Shown in pieces: positions 52,326 to 60,850 of a DNA stretch of 64,000 nt. A program made the translations under genes and the position numbers. The notes under the pieces are model-generated. The model made no database searches. It saw only the letters and a program-made list of their open reading frames with translations, and was not told the origin of the DNA. Source of the stretch: Pseudomonadota bacterium (lineage in GTDB: Bacteria; Pseudomonadota; Gammaproteobacteria; Steroidobacterales; Steroidobacteraceae); assembly GCA_023391335.1 (NCBI GenBank), contig JAEWBG010000018.1:14962-78961 (forward strand), in the 5' to 3' direction. Position 1 is the stretch's first letter, and the number at the start of each line of letters is the position of its first letter.

Positions 52326-55300
52326 TTAGAAGGTAACCCTTAGAGTCAGCGCCACGCGGCGATCGAACGTGAACCATCCGTTACGGTACAAGCGATTGTC
52401 GACATAGCCGGTGTTGTACGCGGCGCCGCTATCGTCCTTGTACTTGTAAGGCCCGACGAGCAACTTCTGCGTGGTGTTGGTCAGATTGTTCGCCTCGATG
52501 CCGAGTTGAACGTTGTCGGTGAAGCGATAGAAGAACGAGCCGTCGAGTTGGCCGAAGTCATCGTTCCACACCGTACCTTTGTCGTCGCCGTCCGCCGTCG
52601 TCAGCAACCAGCGTTCACGCCAGTTGTAAGCGAGGCGTGCTTCGACGGGACCGCGTTGATACATCAGCACGAAGTTGTAGCTGTTCTTCGACAAGCCCTC
52701 GAGCGGCAAACCGGGAACCGTGTAGTCGCCAGCGGTCGGTCCAGGTGCACCGTTGCTTTCGACATACGTGTAGTTCGCTTGGATGCCGAAGCCGCGGAAG
52801 ATTCCAGGCAGGAAGTCATAGAACTGCGAGTAGCCGACTTCGAAGCCCTTGATCGTTCCCGAGTCGCCGTTGATCGTGGACTTGAGCAGCCAGTCTTGCC
52901 CGAAGAGGGGCACGGGCGCCCTGCCGGTAATGAAGTAATCCTTCACGTCCTTATAAAAGAGCGTTCCGAACAACGAACCTTGCGGCGCGAAGTACCACTC
53001 CAAAGCCGTGTCGAATTGCGTCGCTTTCATTGGCTTGAGCAGCGGGTTGCCGCCATCGCCATTGAATTCGAGCACGCGCTGGTCGATCGGATTATTGCTG
53101 CCGTCGTAAGTCGTCTGAATCGTGCCGCCGAGCTTCACATTCGCTCGGAGTTGATCCAGCGTGGGACGCGCGATTGCCTTCGATGCGGCAAAGCGCCACT
53201 GCAAATCATCGGTGAGCTTCACGCGCAAATTGAAGCTGGGCAATACATCGCTGTATTCGTTCTCCAGGTCGATCGGCACCGCTTGGTTCTGGCCGAGACT
53301 CGAGACTGAAGGATCGAGGAGCGAGTAGCTCGTCCAATCCGGCTGCTGCGCATAACCGACAGCCTCGGATTTGGTCTTGACCCAACGCACGCCGATGTTG
53401 CCGTCGATCGGCATCGTCAGATCGTCTTTACCGAAGCGCAGCAACGCATACGCTGCGTACGTTTTTTCTTTCTGCGTATTCACGTCGAACGGACCGAATG
53501 TATCCGGCGCCCAGCCGCTGCCGTTGATCTCAGCCGTCTTGATGATGGCGCCGTTCTGATTCAGGTTCTTCACCAGGTCGTCACTCGCGACCCAAATGCC
53601 GGCCGGAAGCTTCGTATCGCCTCGATAGAAATTGTCGAACGTGAAGAATGTGCCGTGATCGGCCATGTATTGATCGACGCGAGCCAAGTCGCCGGGCCAG
53701 CCGCCAGAGCTGTTGCCCTGCCACCATTCGGTGATCGGATTCCAGTTGTAGCCCGTGTCTTTGTTCGTCGCGTCGCGATCGGTGTAGCGCGTACCGATGC
53801 GGACGGTCTTGAACCAACCGCTGTCGATGGTGAACGTGCCATCCAAGCGTGCAGCGATTTGGTCCGCATCGTTGTCCTGCGTGTCGTCCATGCCCGCTGA
53901 CCAATAGTAGTTGGATGCAGCATTCAGGTATCCATCGGGCCCGACCGTCACCGCGGGCAACGATCCGTTCAAATCGATGGCCAAGGTTCGCGGCATGCTC
54001 TCGGTGTTCACCGTGTAGTCGGTGGCCTTACCGGTCGCCTTGACGTATTGAACGTCGAAGTTGAAGGAAAGCCGATCGGTCGCGTCAAACTTCACGCCCG
54101 CCGAATACTCGCTCGTCACTTGATTCGTCGTTGCGAATCGCGTCGTCGAACCGGTGGGAACGCCATCTCCGCCGACTTGATCTTGATTACCGTGCCAGCC
54201 GGTCGTAGCCAGCGTGCCCGACGTGAACAACCCGTTCTCATCGAATTGGAAGGACGTGCCCGCCGCCGGGCCCACGTTGTAGTACGAGTCTTGGAACCAC
54301 GCCGAATGCTCGCGCCAATCGCGGTCGTAGTCCGATCGCATCGCTTGCAAATGCGCTTCGACACGATCGCTCGGGCGCCATTGCAGCGCCGCTGCATAGC
54401 CTTTGCGTTTGCGAGTGAAATCGAGATCGCTCCAGCGCGCGCCGCCGGGAACGTACACGCACGTGAATGAGGTGCCAGGAGCGCTCATGTCTGGGCAATC
54501 CTGTTCGCCAGTCGTTGCGCCAACATCTGCTGCTCGTCGGCGGAACAAGCGACCGAATTGAATGCTGTCGGTGCGGGTCGCGAGTTCTGAATAGGCGACG
54601 TCGACCAAGAAGCCGATTTCGCCGATGCCTGTATCCCAACGGTTGCTGTACAGCGCGGACGCTGAGGGCTTGCTCTTTTCGGAGAAATCGCCGTAGTTCA
54701 CACCACCGGTGAATCCGATCACTTGCCCTGGCGAATCGAACGGCATGCGCGTGCGCAGGTTGACGGTGCCGGCGATGCCGCCTTCGATCATGTCTGCCGA
54801 CGGATTCTTGTAGACGTCGACGCCGGCCATCAATTCGGAGGGCACGTCTTCGAAACTCAAGCCGCGCGTATTGCGCGCGCTGAATACGTCGCGGCCATTC
54901 AACTCGCTGCGCACTTGTGTCATGCCGCGGATCACGACGCCGCTGCCTTCGGCAGAGAATCGATTCGTGTCATTCGGTGCAAACAAGTGATCGATCGCAA
55001 TACCCGGGATGCGCTGCAACGCTTCCGTCACGCTGCGATCGGGAAGTGCGCTGATGTCGGTCGCCGAGATCGAGTCGACGATCTGCTCGGAGTTCTGCTT
55101 GATTTCCTGTGCGCTTTGGATGCTCGCGCGCAGACCGGTCACCACGACCTCATCCACTTGCTCGCTGCGATCCACGTTTTGCGGCTTCGGGTCGGCAGCC
55201 CATGCCGAACTGCCCCAAATCGAGCCCGCCGCAACGAGTGCACCGACAGCGACTGCCGAGCGCGAAAGATTGAAAGATTGACCCACTTGCGGCCTCAGAT

Positions 55301-55337
55301 TGCGGACGCAACCAGGCCTGAACGATCGACGGTTCAT
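52326..55337 (-). CDS. TonB-dependent outer-membrane receptor
   Basis: The 1003-residue receptor has a signal peptide (about 20-48, ending AWA) and a TonB-box-like DEVVVTGLRAS. The plug domain carries IVDSISATDISALPDRSVTEALQRIPGI, the signature of the Xanthomonas/Caulobacter subfamily used for plant sugars. A barrel of about 22 strands ends in an aromatic-F (TLRVTF). GGGGGTA precedes the ATG. It is encoded with GH31 downstream and divergent from the IclR regulator, as in carbohydrate-uptake loci. The ligand is unknown; a xyloglucan-type oligosaccharide fits the neighbours. Confidence 0.93.
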   Translation of the reverse strand: MNRRSFRPGCVRNLRPQVGQSFNLSRSAVAVGALVAAGSIWGSSAWAADPKPQNVDRSEQVDEVVVTGLRASIQSAQEIKQNSEQIVDSISATDISALPDRSVTEALQRIPGIAIDHLFAPNDTNRFSAEGSGVVIRGMTQVRSELNGRDVFSARNTRGLSFEDVPSELMAGVDVYKNPSADMIEGGIAGTVNLRTRMPFDSPGQVIGFTGGVNYGDFSEKSKPSASALYSNRWDTGIGEIGFLVDVAYSELATRTDSIQFGRLFRRRAADVGATTGEQDCPDMSAPGTSFTCVYVPGGARWSDLDFTRKRKGYAAALQWRPSDRVEAHLQAMRSDYDRDWREHSAWFQDSYYNVGPAAGTSFQFDENGLFTSGTLATTGWHGNQDQVGGDGVPTGSTTRFATTNQVTSEYSAGVKFDATDRLSFNFDVQYVKATGKATDYTVNTESMPRTLAIDLNGSLPAVTVGPDGYLNAASNYYWSAGMDDTQDNDADQIAARLDGTFTIDSGWFKTVRIGTRYTDRDATNKDTGYNWNPITEWWQGNSSGGWPGDLARVDQYMADHGTFFTFDNFYRGDTKLPAGIWVASDDLVKNLNQNGAIIKTAEINGSGWAPDTFGPFDVNTQKEKTYAAYALLRFGKDDLTMPIDGNIGVRWVKTKSEAVGYAQQPDWTSYSLLDPSVSSLGQNQAVPIDLENEYSDVLPSFNLRVKLTDDLQWRFAASKAIARPTLDQLRANVKLGGTIQTTYDGSNNPIDQRVLEFNGDGGNPLLKPMKATQFDTALEWYFAPQGSLFGTLFYKDVKDYFITGRAPVPLFGQDWLLKSTINGDSGTIKGFEVGYSQFYDFLPGIFRGFGIQANYTYVESNGAPGPTAGDYTVPGLPLEGLSKNSYNFVLMYQRGPVEARLAYNWRERWLLTTADGDDKGTVWNDDFGQLDGSFFYRFTDNVQLGIEANNLTNTTQKLLVGPYKYKDDSGAAYNTGYVDNRLYRNGWFTFDRRVALTLRVTF

Positions 55338-55498
55338 GCGCTACCCCCATTAGCCCTCTTTTCGATGTACGCGACAGCCGCGACTGCTGCTTTCAGTGCG
55401 GCTGCGTGTGCTGAGGCGGTGCCGGTCCCCCCCGCCCGAAGGCGTTCTTATCGGCACCACACAGCTCAGCGACAGGGATGCTACCGCTGGCAAAGTTG

Positions 55499-55532
55499 AC
55501 TTCGCAAGTGAAACTTAACTTTGCTAATGAAA
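55499..55532. promoter_or_regulatory. direct-repeat operator candidate, receptor/IclR gap
   Basis: Two 15-base direct repeats (ACTTCGCAAGTGAAA at 55499-55513 and ACTTTGCTAATGAAA at 55518-55532) match at 12 of 15 positions with a 19-base period. An overlapping 7-base inverted pair (CAAAGTT at 55491-55497, AACTTTG at 55517-55523) surrounds them. They lie 160-195 bases upstream of the receptor start, in the 486-base divergent gap with the IclR gene. They could bind the adjacent IclR regulator. Confidence 0.45.
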
Positions 55533-55671
55533 ACTACTGGACCGCGCGGCTCGGTGGAGAGTTGACGGGCGCCGGTAAGGACTGGTCGGCCAACTGACTG
55601 TTGGCGCTGACGCCGACTGGGCGCCACTAGACTTCACACGCGACACGCTCAGCGCACACACTGACTGGCTT

Positions 55672-55710
55672 CTTACCCGTGCTCTCCGTGTCCTTCGTGT
55701 GAAATCCGCT
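55672..55710. repeat. CTCCGTGTC minisatellite fragment
   Basis: A short block (GTGCTCTCCGTGTCCTTCGT, then GTGAAATCC) of the 9-bp repeat family, in the receptor/IclR gap. The rest of the 55338-55823 gap shows only the direct repeats described and no gene. Confidence 0.6.
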
Positions 55711-55823
55711 TCTTATGGGATTGGCAGGATTTGCAATATGATTGCGCCGTTAAGCGCGCAGCAGTAGATGAGTCAATCGCACGCTCGACGCGCAGACGAT
55801 TCAACGCACTCAAAAATCAACCT

Positions 55824-56630
55824 ATGCCTAAGCGGAAAAGCACGGCCGCCTCGCGGGCCAGCGCACGCACGGAACAGTCCACGCCCAAGTATCGGGCCCC
55901 TGCGCTCGAAAAGGGATTGGACGTTCTGGAACTGCTTGCGGCCGAGAAGACACCGATGACGCTTTCCGAGATTTCGGAACGACTCGGTCGCTCCGCAGGC
56001 GAGCTCTTCCGGATGTTGCAGGTCCTCGAGTACAAGCACTTCATCAAACAAGCGCCAGGCGGTATCGGCTACGCACTGACGAATAAGCTGTTTGCACTGA
56101 GCATGGCGCAAGCGCCGATGCGCTCGTTGCTAGACGTCGCGATTCCGGTCATGCGAAGGCTGAGTATGGCCATCGATCAGTCCTGTCACATCGCGGTGCC
56201 TTCGGAAGATCAGATCGTGGTCGTCGCACGCGTCGAACGCCCTGGAGACCTAGGCTTCTCAGTGCGCGTCGGATATCGGCGCGACATCACCCAGGCTGCA
56301 TCCGGTCTCGTGCTCTTCGCGTATCAAAGCGATGAAGTTCGTCGCCTGTGGCTAAAGAACTGCGGGCTGCGCGGAGCTGCGGCGGATGATTTCGTCGCTC
56401 GCGCCGATGCGGTGAAGGTTCGCGGTCATCACCAAGAACCCAGCCATTTCGTTCAAGGCATCGTGGATCTATCGGCACCTATCCTGCGCAATGAATCTGC
56501 CATTGCCGCTCTCACCTGCCCGTTCGTGCAAAGCGTCCCGCTCACCGTTCCTCGCGAACGCGCCATTACCCAGATCCGCGAAGCTGCGGATCACATTTCG
56601 CGTGAGCTGGCGTTGGGGGATTACTACTGA
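55824..56630 (+). CDS. IclR-family transcriptional regulator
   Basis: The 268-residue regulator has an N-terminal winged helix (ALEKGLDVLELLAAEKTPMT, LSEISERLGRSAGELFRMLQ) and a C-terminal IclR effector domain (CHIAVPSEDQIVVVARVE, GYRRDITQAASGLVLFA). The start at 55824 avoids a longer frame that is Arg-rich and precedes the usual N-terminus. It lies between the TonB/GH31 pair and the fucose genes, so it probably represses or activates one or both in response to a sugar-acid intermediate. The effector is unknown. Confidence 0.88.
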   Translation: MPKRKSTAASRASARTEQSTPKYRAPALEKGLDVLELLAAEKTPMTLSEISERLGRSAGELFRMLQVLEYKHFIKQAPGGIGYALTNKLFALSMAQAPMRSLLDVAIPVMRRLSMAIDQSCHIAVPSEDQIVVVARVERPGDLGFSVRVGYRRDITQAASGLVLFAYQSDEVRRLWLKNCGLRGAAADDFVARADAVKVRGHHQEPSHFVQGIVDLSAPILRNESAIAALTCPFVQSVPLTVPRERAITQIREAADHISRELALGDYY

Positions 56631-56836
56631 AGCGGTGATGGAGTGATGGGTCACGGGTCACCGGTCAGAATCGAAGCCCGGATTCGGACGCAACACAAAG
56701 CACGCAGAGTGAAACTAAAACGGGCAACCGGGAACAGACACATTTGCGGCCCGATGGAAACGGTGGATCGGGGGTCGTGGTTCGTCACCCGTCGATTCTG
56801 ACTCGTGACTCGTGACCATTTTCTCGAGGTTCATCA

Positions 56837-58102
56837 ATGACGACAGCCGAAACAACAGCAAGAACGTATCGCTACGCCCTCTCGCTCATCATCGCCCTCT
56901 TCCTCATGTGGGGCATCGCGAACAGCTTGAATGACGTGTTGGTGGCGCAGTTTCGCAAGGCATTCGAGCTGAATGACTTTCAGTCGGGACTGGTGCAGTC
57001 GGCGTTCTATATCGGTTACTTTAGTTTCTCGATTCCGGCGTCGCTCTTCATGTCGCGATTCGGATATCGCGCAGCGATCATCTTGGGATTGGTGTTGTAC
57101 GCCGCGGGCGCATTTTTGTTTTATCCGGCAGCGGAGCTGCAGCGATATGGGTTCTTCTTGGGCGCGCTATTCGTGATCGCGAGTGGCTTGGCGTTTCTGG
57201 AGACCTCTGCGAATCCGCTCATGACCGTCCTGGGTCCGCCGGAATCCGCCGATCGACGGCTGAACTTTGCGCAATCGTTCAATCCTCTCGGCGCGATCAC
57301 CGGTGCAGCACTCGGCAGTCATTTGATCTTCTCCGATGTGCATTATTCGCCCGAGCAACTGCAGCAGCTGACGCAGGCACAGCTTGAAGCGTATTACCGC
57401 ACTGAAGCTCATGCCGTGCAGTTACCTTATTTGCTGCTCGGCTCTCTCGTATTGATTTGGGCCGTCTTGGTCGCTTGCGCCAAGTTCCCCCCGATCGAAG
57501 AGAACCGCGATAGCACTGCCGAACAGCCCTCCGGTTTCCGAGCACTGCTCAAACACAAACACTTTTGGTACGGCGTCGTCGCTCAGTTCTTCTATGTGGG
57601 CGCGCAGGTTGGAATTTGGAGTTACGTGATTCGCTACACGCAGTTCAACTTCCCGGGCACCACGGAAAAAGCCGCGTCGCATTACCTCACCGCATCGCTC
57701 GTACTGTTCATGATCGGACGTTTCGTCGGCACCTATCTAATGAAGCGCTATTCGGCTGCACGCCTCATGGCGATATTCGCGTTCGCGAATGTGTTACTGG
57801 TTGGCATCGCAATCTTTGGATCTCACACCGGTCTTTACGCCCTCGTCGGCGCGAGCTTTTTTATGTCGATCATGTTCCCGACGATCTTCTCGCTGAGCTT
57901 GCGAGGTCTCGGCGCCGCCACGAAGGCTGGATCGTCGTTTCTCGTGATGGCAATCGTTGGCGGTGCGGCGCTAACAGCGATCATGGGTCAGATCTCGGTC
58001 GCTTCGTCGATCAACACCGCGTTGTGCGTGCCGATGGTGTGCTTCGTCGTGATCCTTGCGTTCTCGTGGAATTCGCGAGAACGCTCGCCTCTGACCAGAT
58101 AA
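56837..58102 (+). CDS. fucP: FucP-type L-fucose:H+ symporter
   Basis: A major facilitator protein of 421 residues with 12 TM segments. Family marks include NSLNDVLVAQFRKAFELND after TM1 (with the Asp used for proton coupling in E. coli FucP), GLAFLETSANPLMTVLG in TM4 and RLNFAQSFNPLGAITGA. GAGG precedes the ATG by seven bases. Its place ahead of fucose catabolic genes supports L-fucose as substrate; related hexose symporters cannot be excluded from sequence alone. Confidence 0.9.
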   Translation: MTTAETTARTYRYALSLIIALFLMWGIANSLNDVLVAQFRKAFELNDFQSGLVQSAFYIGYFSFSIPASLFMSRFGYRAAIILGLVLYAAGAFLFYPAAELQRYGFFLGALFVIASGLAFLETSANPLMTVLGPPESADRRLNFAQSFNPLGAITGAALGSHLIFSDVHYSPEQLQQLTQAQLEAYYRTEAHAVQLPYLLLGSLVLIWAVLVACAKFPPIEENRDSTAEQPSGFRALLKHKHFWYGVVAQFFYVGAQVGIWSYVIRYTQFNFPGTTEKAASHYLTASLVLFMIGRFVGTYLMKRYSAARLMAIFAFANVLLVGIAIFGSHTGLYALVGASFFMSIMFPTIFSLSLRGLGAATKAGSSFLVMAIVGGAALTAIMGQISVASSINTALCVPMVCFVVILAFSWNSRERSPLTR

Positions 58103-58107
58103 GAACC

Positions 58108-58320
58108 TCACACAGAGCTCACAGAGCACACAGAGTTGCAAATGGGCCTTTCGGCAGGACAGAAGATCCGTGTGAAATGTCGGGTGTGAGCTCACGAGTG
58201 TGAGCTAGATGCTCTCCATCGCGAAGCGGGTGCTACTGCCAACTGCCAACTCTCAACCGTAAGCTGTGAACGCAGAGAAGAATTTCCACGGAGGGCACGG
58301 AGAGCACGGAGTTTTCTTGC
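58108..58320. repeat. CACAGAG/CACGGAG and CAAGTCACC-type repeats
   Basis: CACACAGAG-like units (58112-58136), CACGGAGGGCACGGAGAGCA (58289-58308) and, just after, CCAGTCACAAGTCACCAGTC (58326-58345) lie between the permease and dehydrogenase genes. No ORF of note. Confidence 0.65.
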
Positions 58321-58359
58321 TGGCCCCCAGTCACAAGTCACCAGTCACTCAACTCAACA

Positions 58360-58530
58360 CTCTGGCCTGCGCGAAGCGCTCGCCTGCCAGTGGCTCGCTT
58401 GCCATAGGCTTGATGCCGAAGGCGGCTAGCTTCTTTTTTCCGTTCTGACCTGACGCTAGTCCTTCCTGACGCAACGCGTCCTTCCTGCCGAAGGCCTTCC
58501 TGATCGCGAACCGATCCGTCCTTCATTCTG
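58360..58530 (+). repeat. hairpin array F inside the fucose operon
   Basis: Starts CTCTGGCCTGCGCGAAGCGC and contains GCGC-GAA-GCGC, GCC-AGT-GGC, GCC-ATA-GGC and GCC-GAA-GGC. It then switches to the GAC-type section: GAC-GCTA-GTC, GACGC-AAC-GCGTC, GCC-GAA-GGC and GATCG-CGAAC-CGATC with TCCTTCC linkers. This is the same order of section types as array C. It lies between fucP and the dehydrogenase gene on the coding strand, so it would be inside or ahead of a catabolic mRNA. Confidence 0.88.
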
Positions 58531-58587
58531 TGTCGACGTGCTTGGTGATCTTCTGTCCCGTTTTATTGGTATTCTCTCCTTTCATTT

Positions 58588-59649
58588 ATGAATCCCTCGA
58601 CGCCCATTCCTTACGAGAAAAAGCCGACCCGCAAGTTGGGATGCTCGGGATTGGACGTTCCAGTGCTGGGACTGGGATGTGCAGCGCTCGGCAATCTGTA
58701 TCGGCCAGTGAGCGACGACGACGCAACGTCGACTCTGCGATCCGCACTAGGTTGCGGGTGGGATTTGTTCGACACCGCCCCGTTTTACGGATTCGGTCTC
58801 AGCGAAATGCGCCTCGGCCAGGAACTCGCAACGCCGTCGAAACGGCCTTTGCTTTCTACGAAGGTCGGAAGACGATTAGTGCCGTGCGAGCTCGATGACG
58901 AGTTCGCGGTTCGCCACGGCTACGCCTCACCGATGCCCTTCGAACCGGTTTTCGACTATTCCTACGATGGCGTGATGCGTTCGCATGAAGCCAGCTTGCG
59001 ACGTCTGCAAGTAGATCGCGTGGACATCCTACTTGCCCACGACATCGGTCCCCTCACGCATGGCGCTCAAGACGGTGAGCGTCGCGCGGAGTTCCTGGGC
59101 GGCGGATTGAAAGCGATGCAGACGCTCAAAGAAAGTGGTCAGGTGCGCGCAATCGGATTGGGCGTGAACGAATGGCAGATCTGCGTCGATCTCATCGATG
59201 CCGCGGATTTCGATTGTTTCTTACTCGCCGGCCGTTACTCGTTGTTGGATCAATCTGCGTTGCCGTTGTTGCTGCCGCGATGCGCACAACGCGGTGTGTC
59301 ATTGATGATCGGGGGCGTGTTCAATTCGGGCATCCTCGTGAACGGTAGCGCGCAGGCCGCCGAATCTCACTACGATTACGCCGCACCATCGCAATCGATC
59401 GTCGATCGTGTTCGGCAACTCGAATCCATCTGCGCGCGATTCAATGTGAAACTGCCTGCGGCCGCACTGCAATTTCCTCTCGCGCATCCGCAAGTCGCCT
59501 GTGTGCTCGTCGGCTGCGCCAAGATGGCGGAAGTGGAACAAGCCGATGCATGGTTCTCAGAACCGATTAGTCCTGAATTTTGGAATGCGTTGATCGCAGC
59601 AGAGTTGCTGCCTGAAAACGCTCCAGTACCAAAGCAGTCATGCGCATGA
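58588..59649 (+). CDS. aldo/keto reductase, L-fucose dehydrogenase type
   Basis: The 353-residue NAD(P)-dependent oxidoreductase has the AKR fold with FDTAPFYGFGLSEMRLGQEL (active-site Asp and Tyr), STKVGR (Lys) and LLAHDIG. The length and the FGLSE motif fit D-threo-aldose/L-fucose 1-dehydrogenase, which oxidises L-fucose to the lactone. It begins the catabolic set after FucP, and its 3' end overlaps the lactonase gene by ten bases, which supports one operon. The ribosome binding site is weak. Sugar specificity beyond fucose (galactose, arabinose) is possible. Confidence 0.85.
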   Translation: MNPSTPIPYEKKPTRKLGCSGLDVPVLGLGCAALGNLYRPVSDDDATSTLRSALGCGWDLFDTAPFYGFGLSEMRLGQELATPSKRPLLSTKVGRRLVPCELDDEFAVRHGYASPMPFEPVFDYSYDGVMRSHEASLRRLQVDRVDILLAHDIGPLTHGAQDGERRAEFLGGGLKAMQTLKESGQVRAIGLGVNEWQICVDLIDAADFDCFLLAGRYSLLDQSALPLLLPRCAQRGVSLMIGGVFNSGILVNGSAQAAESHYDYAAPSQSIVDRVRQLESICARFNVKLPAAALQFPLAHPQVACVLVGCAKMAEVEQADAWFSEPISPEFWNALIAAELLPENAPVPKQSCA

Positions 59650-60515
59650 GTTCGCACGTCGATAGCCACCAGCACTTTTGGACCGTCAGCAACGGCAAGG
59701 CCCTCTGGCCCACACCAGAGGAAGGGTCGATCTATCGCGACTATGCGCCCACGGACCTCACTCCTGAACTCGAGTTCACCGGCGTCGGCGGCACGGTGCT
59801 GGTGCAATCCGATCCCTTGGAAGTCCACACGCGCGAGCTACTCACGCTCGCGCGCTCGCACGACTTCATCTTGGGTGTGGTGGGCTGGCTGGATTTGGAA
59901 TCACTCGATATTCCAAACCGCATTGCAGAGCTGTCTGCGGATCCTAAGCTCGTCGGCTTGCGACCGATGATCCAGAACATCGCCGATACCGAGTGGATGT
60001 TGAACCCTGATCTTGAATTGGCGATCGACAGCATGATCGCGCACGACCTCACGTTCGACGCGTTGGTGCGCCCCCAACATCTACCAGCATTGTTGAAGTT
60101 TTGCGAACGCTACTCTGACCTCCGAGTCGTGATCGATCATGGCGCCAAGCCTCGAATTCGGCAGCGCGACTTCTCGGACTGGGCCGCTCGGATGCGAACG
60201 CTCGCCAGGGAAACGAACGTTTGGTGCAAGATTTCCGGACTCGTGACCGAAGCCGGGTGCGCCGATCCGGACATGCTCAAGCCCTATGTCGATCATCTGG
60301 TGGATTGCTTCGGGCCGCAGCGATTGCTGTGGGGAAGCGACTGGCCTGTGTGCGAGGGCATCTGCAGTTATCGCGCGTGGTATGGTATCGCGCGAAGTTT
60401 GCTGGCTGACTTATCAACTGCCGAATGCGATGCTGTGTTCGGAGACGTCGCTTGCAAAGTGTATCGATTGAATTCGCCGGCGCGCTCTCTCAGTCCAATC
60501 GCCCCCAACACCTAG
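59640..60515 (+). CDS. amidohydrolase, L-fuconolactonase type
   Basis: The 291-residue metal-dependent hydrolase has DSHQHFW near the N-terminus and LLWGSDWPVCEG late, both COG3618 marks. It hydrolyses L-fucono-1,5-lactone to L-fuconate in known Xanthomonas and Burkholderia pathways. Position directly behind the dehydrogenase, with a ten-base overlap, supports that role. The gap to the next gene is eight bases. Confidence 0.86.
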   Translation: MRMSSHVDSHQHFWTVSNGKALWPTPEEGSIYRDYAPTDLTPELEFTGVGGTVLVQSDPLEVHTRELLTLARSHDFILGVVGWLDLESLDIPNRIAELSADPKLVGLRPMIQNIADTEWMLNPDLELAIDSMIAHDLTFDALVRPQHLPALLKFCERYSDLRVVIDHGAKPRIRQRDFSDWAARMRTLARETNVWCKISGLVTEAGCADPDMLKPYVDHLVDCFGPQRLLWGSDWPVCEGICSYRAWYGIARSLLADLSTAECDAVFGDVACKVYRLNSPARSLSPIAPNT

Positions 60516-60523
60516 TCAGTTTT

Positions 60524-60841
60524 ATGTCTAGCAGTCCGATTTCGCCTCTTCTGCTTTTGCATCCGGATGACAACTCGCTCGTCGCACGCCGCTCGCTGCA
60601 AGCCGGCGAGGAAGTCGTCATCGATGGCGAGACCATTCGCATGCCGCAAGCCATCGCATTGGGTCACAAAGTCGCAAGACATGCTTTGGCTGCCGGGACT
60701 GAAATTTTGAAGTACGGAGCACCGATCGGATCGACGACCAAATCGGTGATGAAAGGCGAGCATCTGCATCTTCACAATCTGAAGAGCGACTACATCGCAA
60801 CTCATACGCGCCAAGCCACCTCAGGCTCGGCCGACCACTAA
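60524..60841 (+). CDS. UxaA N-terminal (SAF) domain protein, dehydratase small subunit
   Basis: This 105-residue protein is a stand-alone SAF domain equal to the first part of altronate dehydratase UxaA: LLLLHPDDNSLVARRSLQAG and KVARHALAAGTEILKYGAPI. The following nine-base gap leads to the large subunit, so the enzyme is split into two chains as in Campylobacter jejuni Cj0482/Cj0483. A start at 60425 would overlap the lactonase by 90 bases and is rejected. Likely role: dehydration of L-fuconate to 2-keto-3-deoxy-L-fuconate with the large subunit. Confidence 0.85.
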   Translation: MSSSPISPLLLLHPDDNSLVARRSLQAGEEVVIDGETIRMPQAIALGHKVARHALAAGTEILKYGAPIGSTTKSVMKGEHLHLHNLKSDYIATHTRQATSGSADH

Positions 60842-60850
60842 GAGATCATC

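Noticed and set aside
49324..52377. GH31 start at 52377
   Set aside because: It would overlap the receptor gene end and place two hydrophobic segments before the clear signal peptide at 52185.
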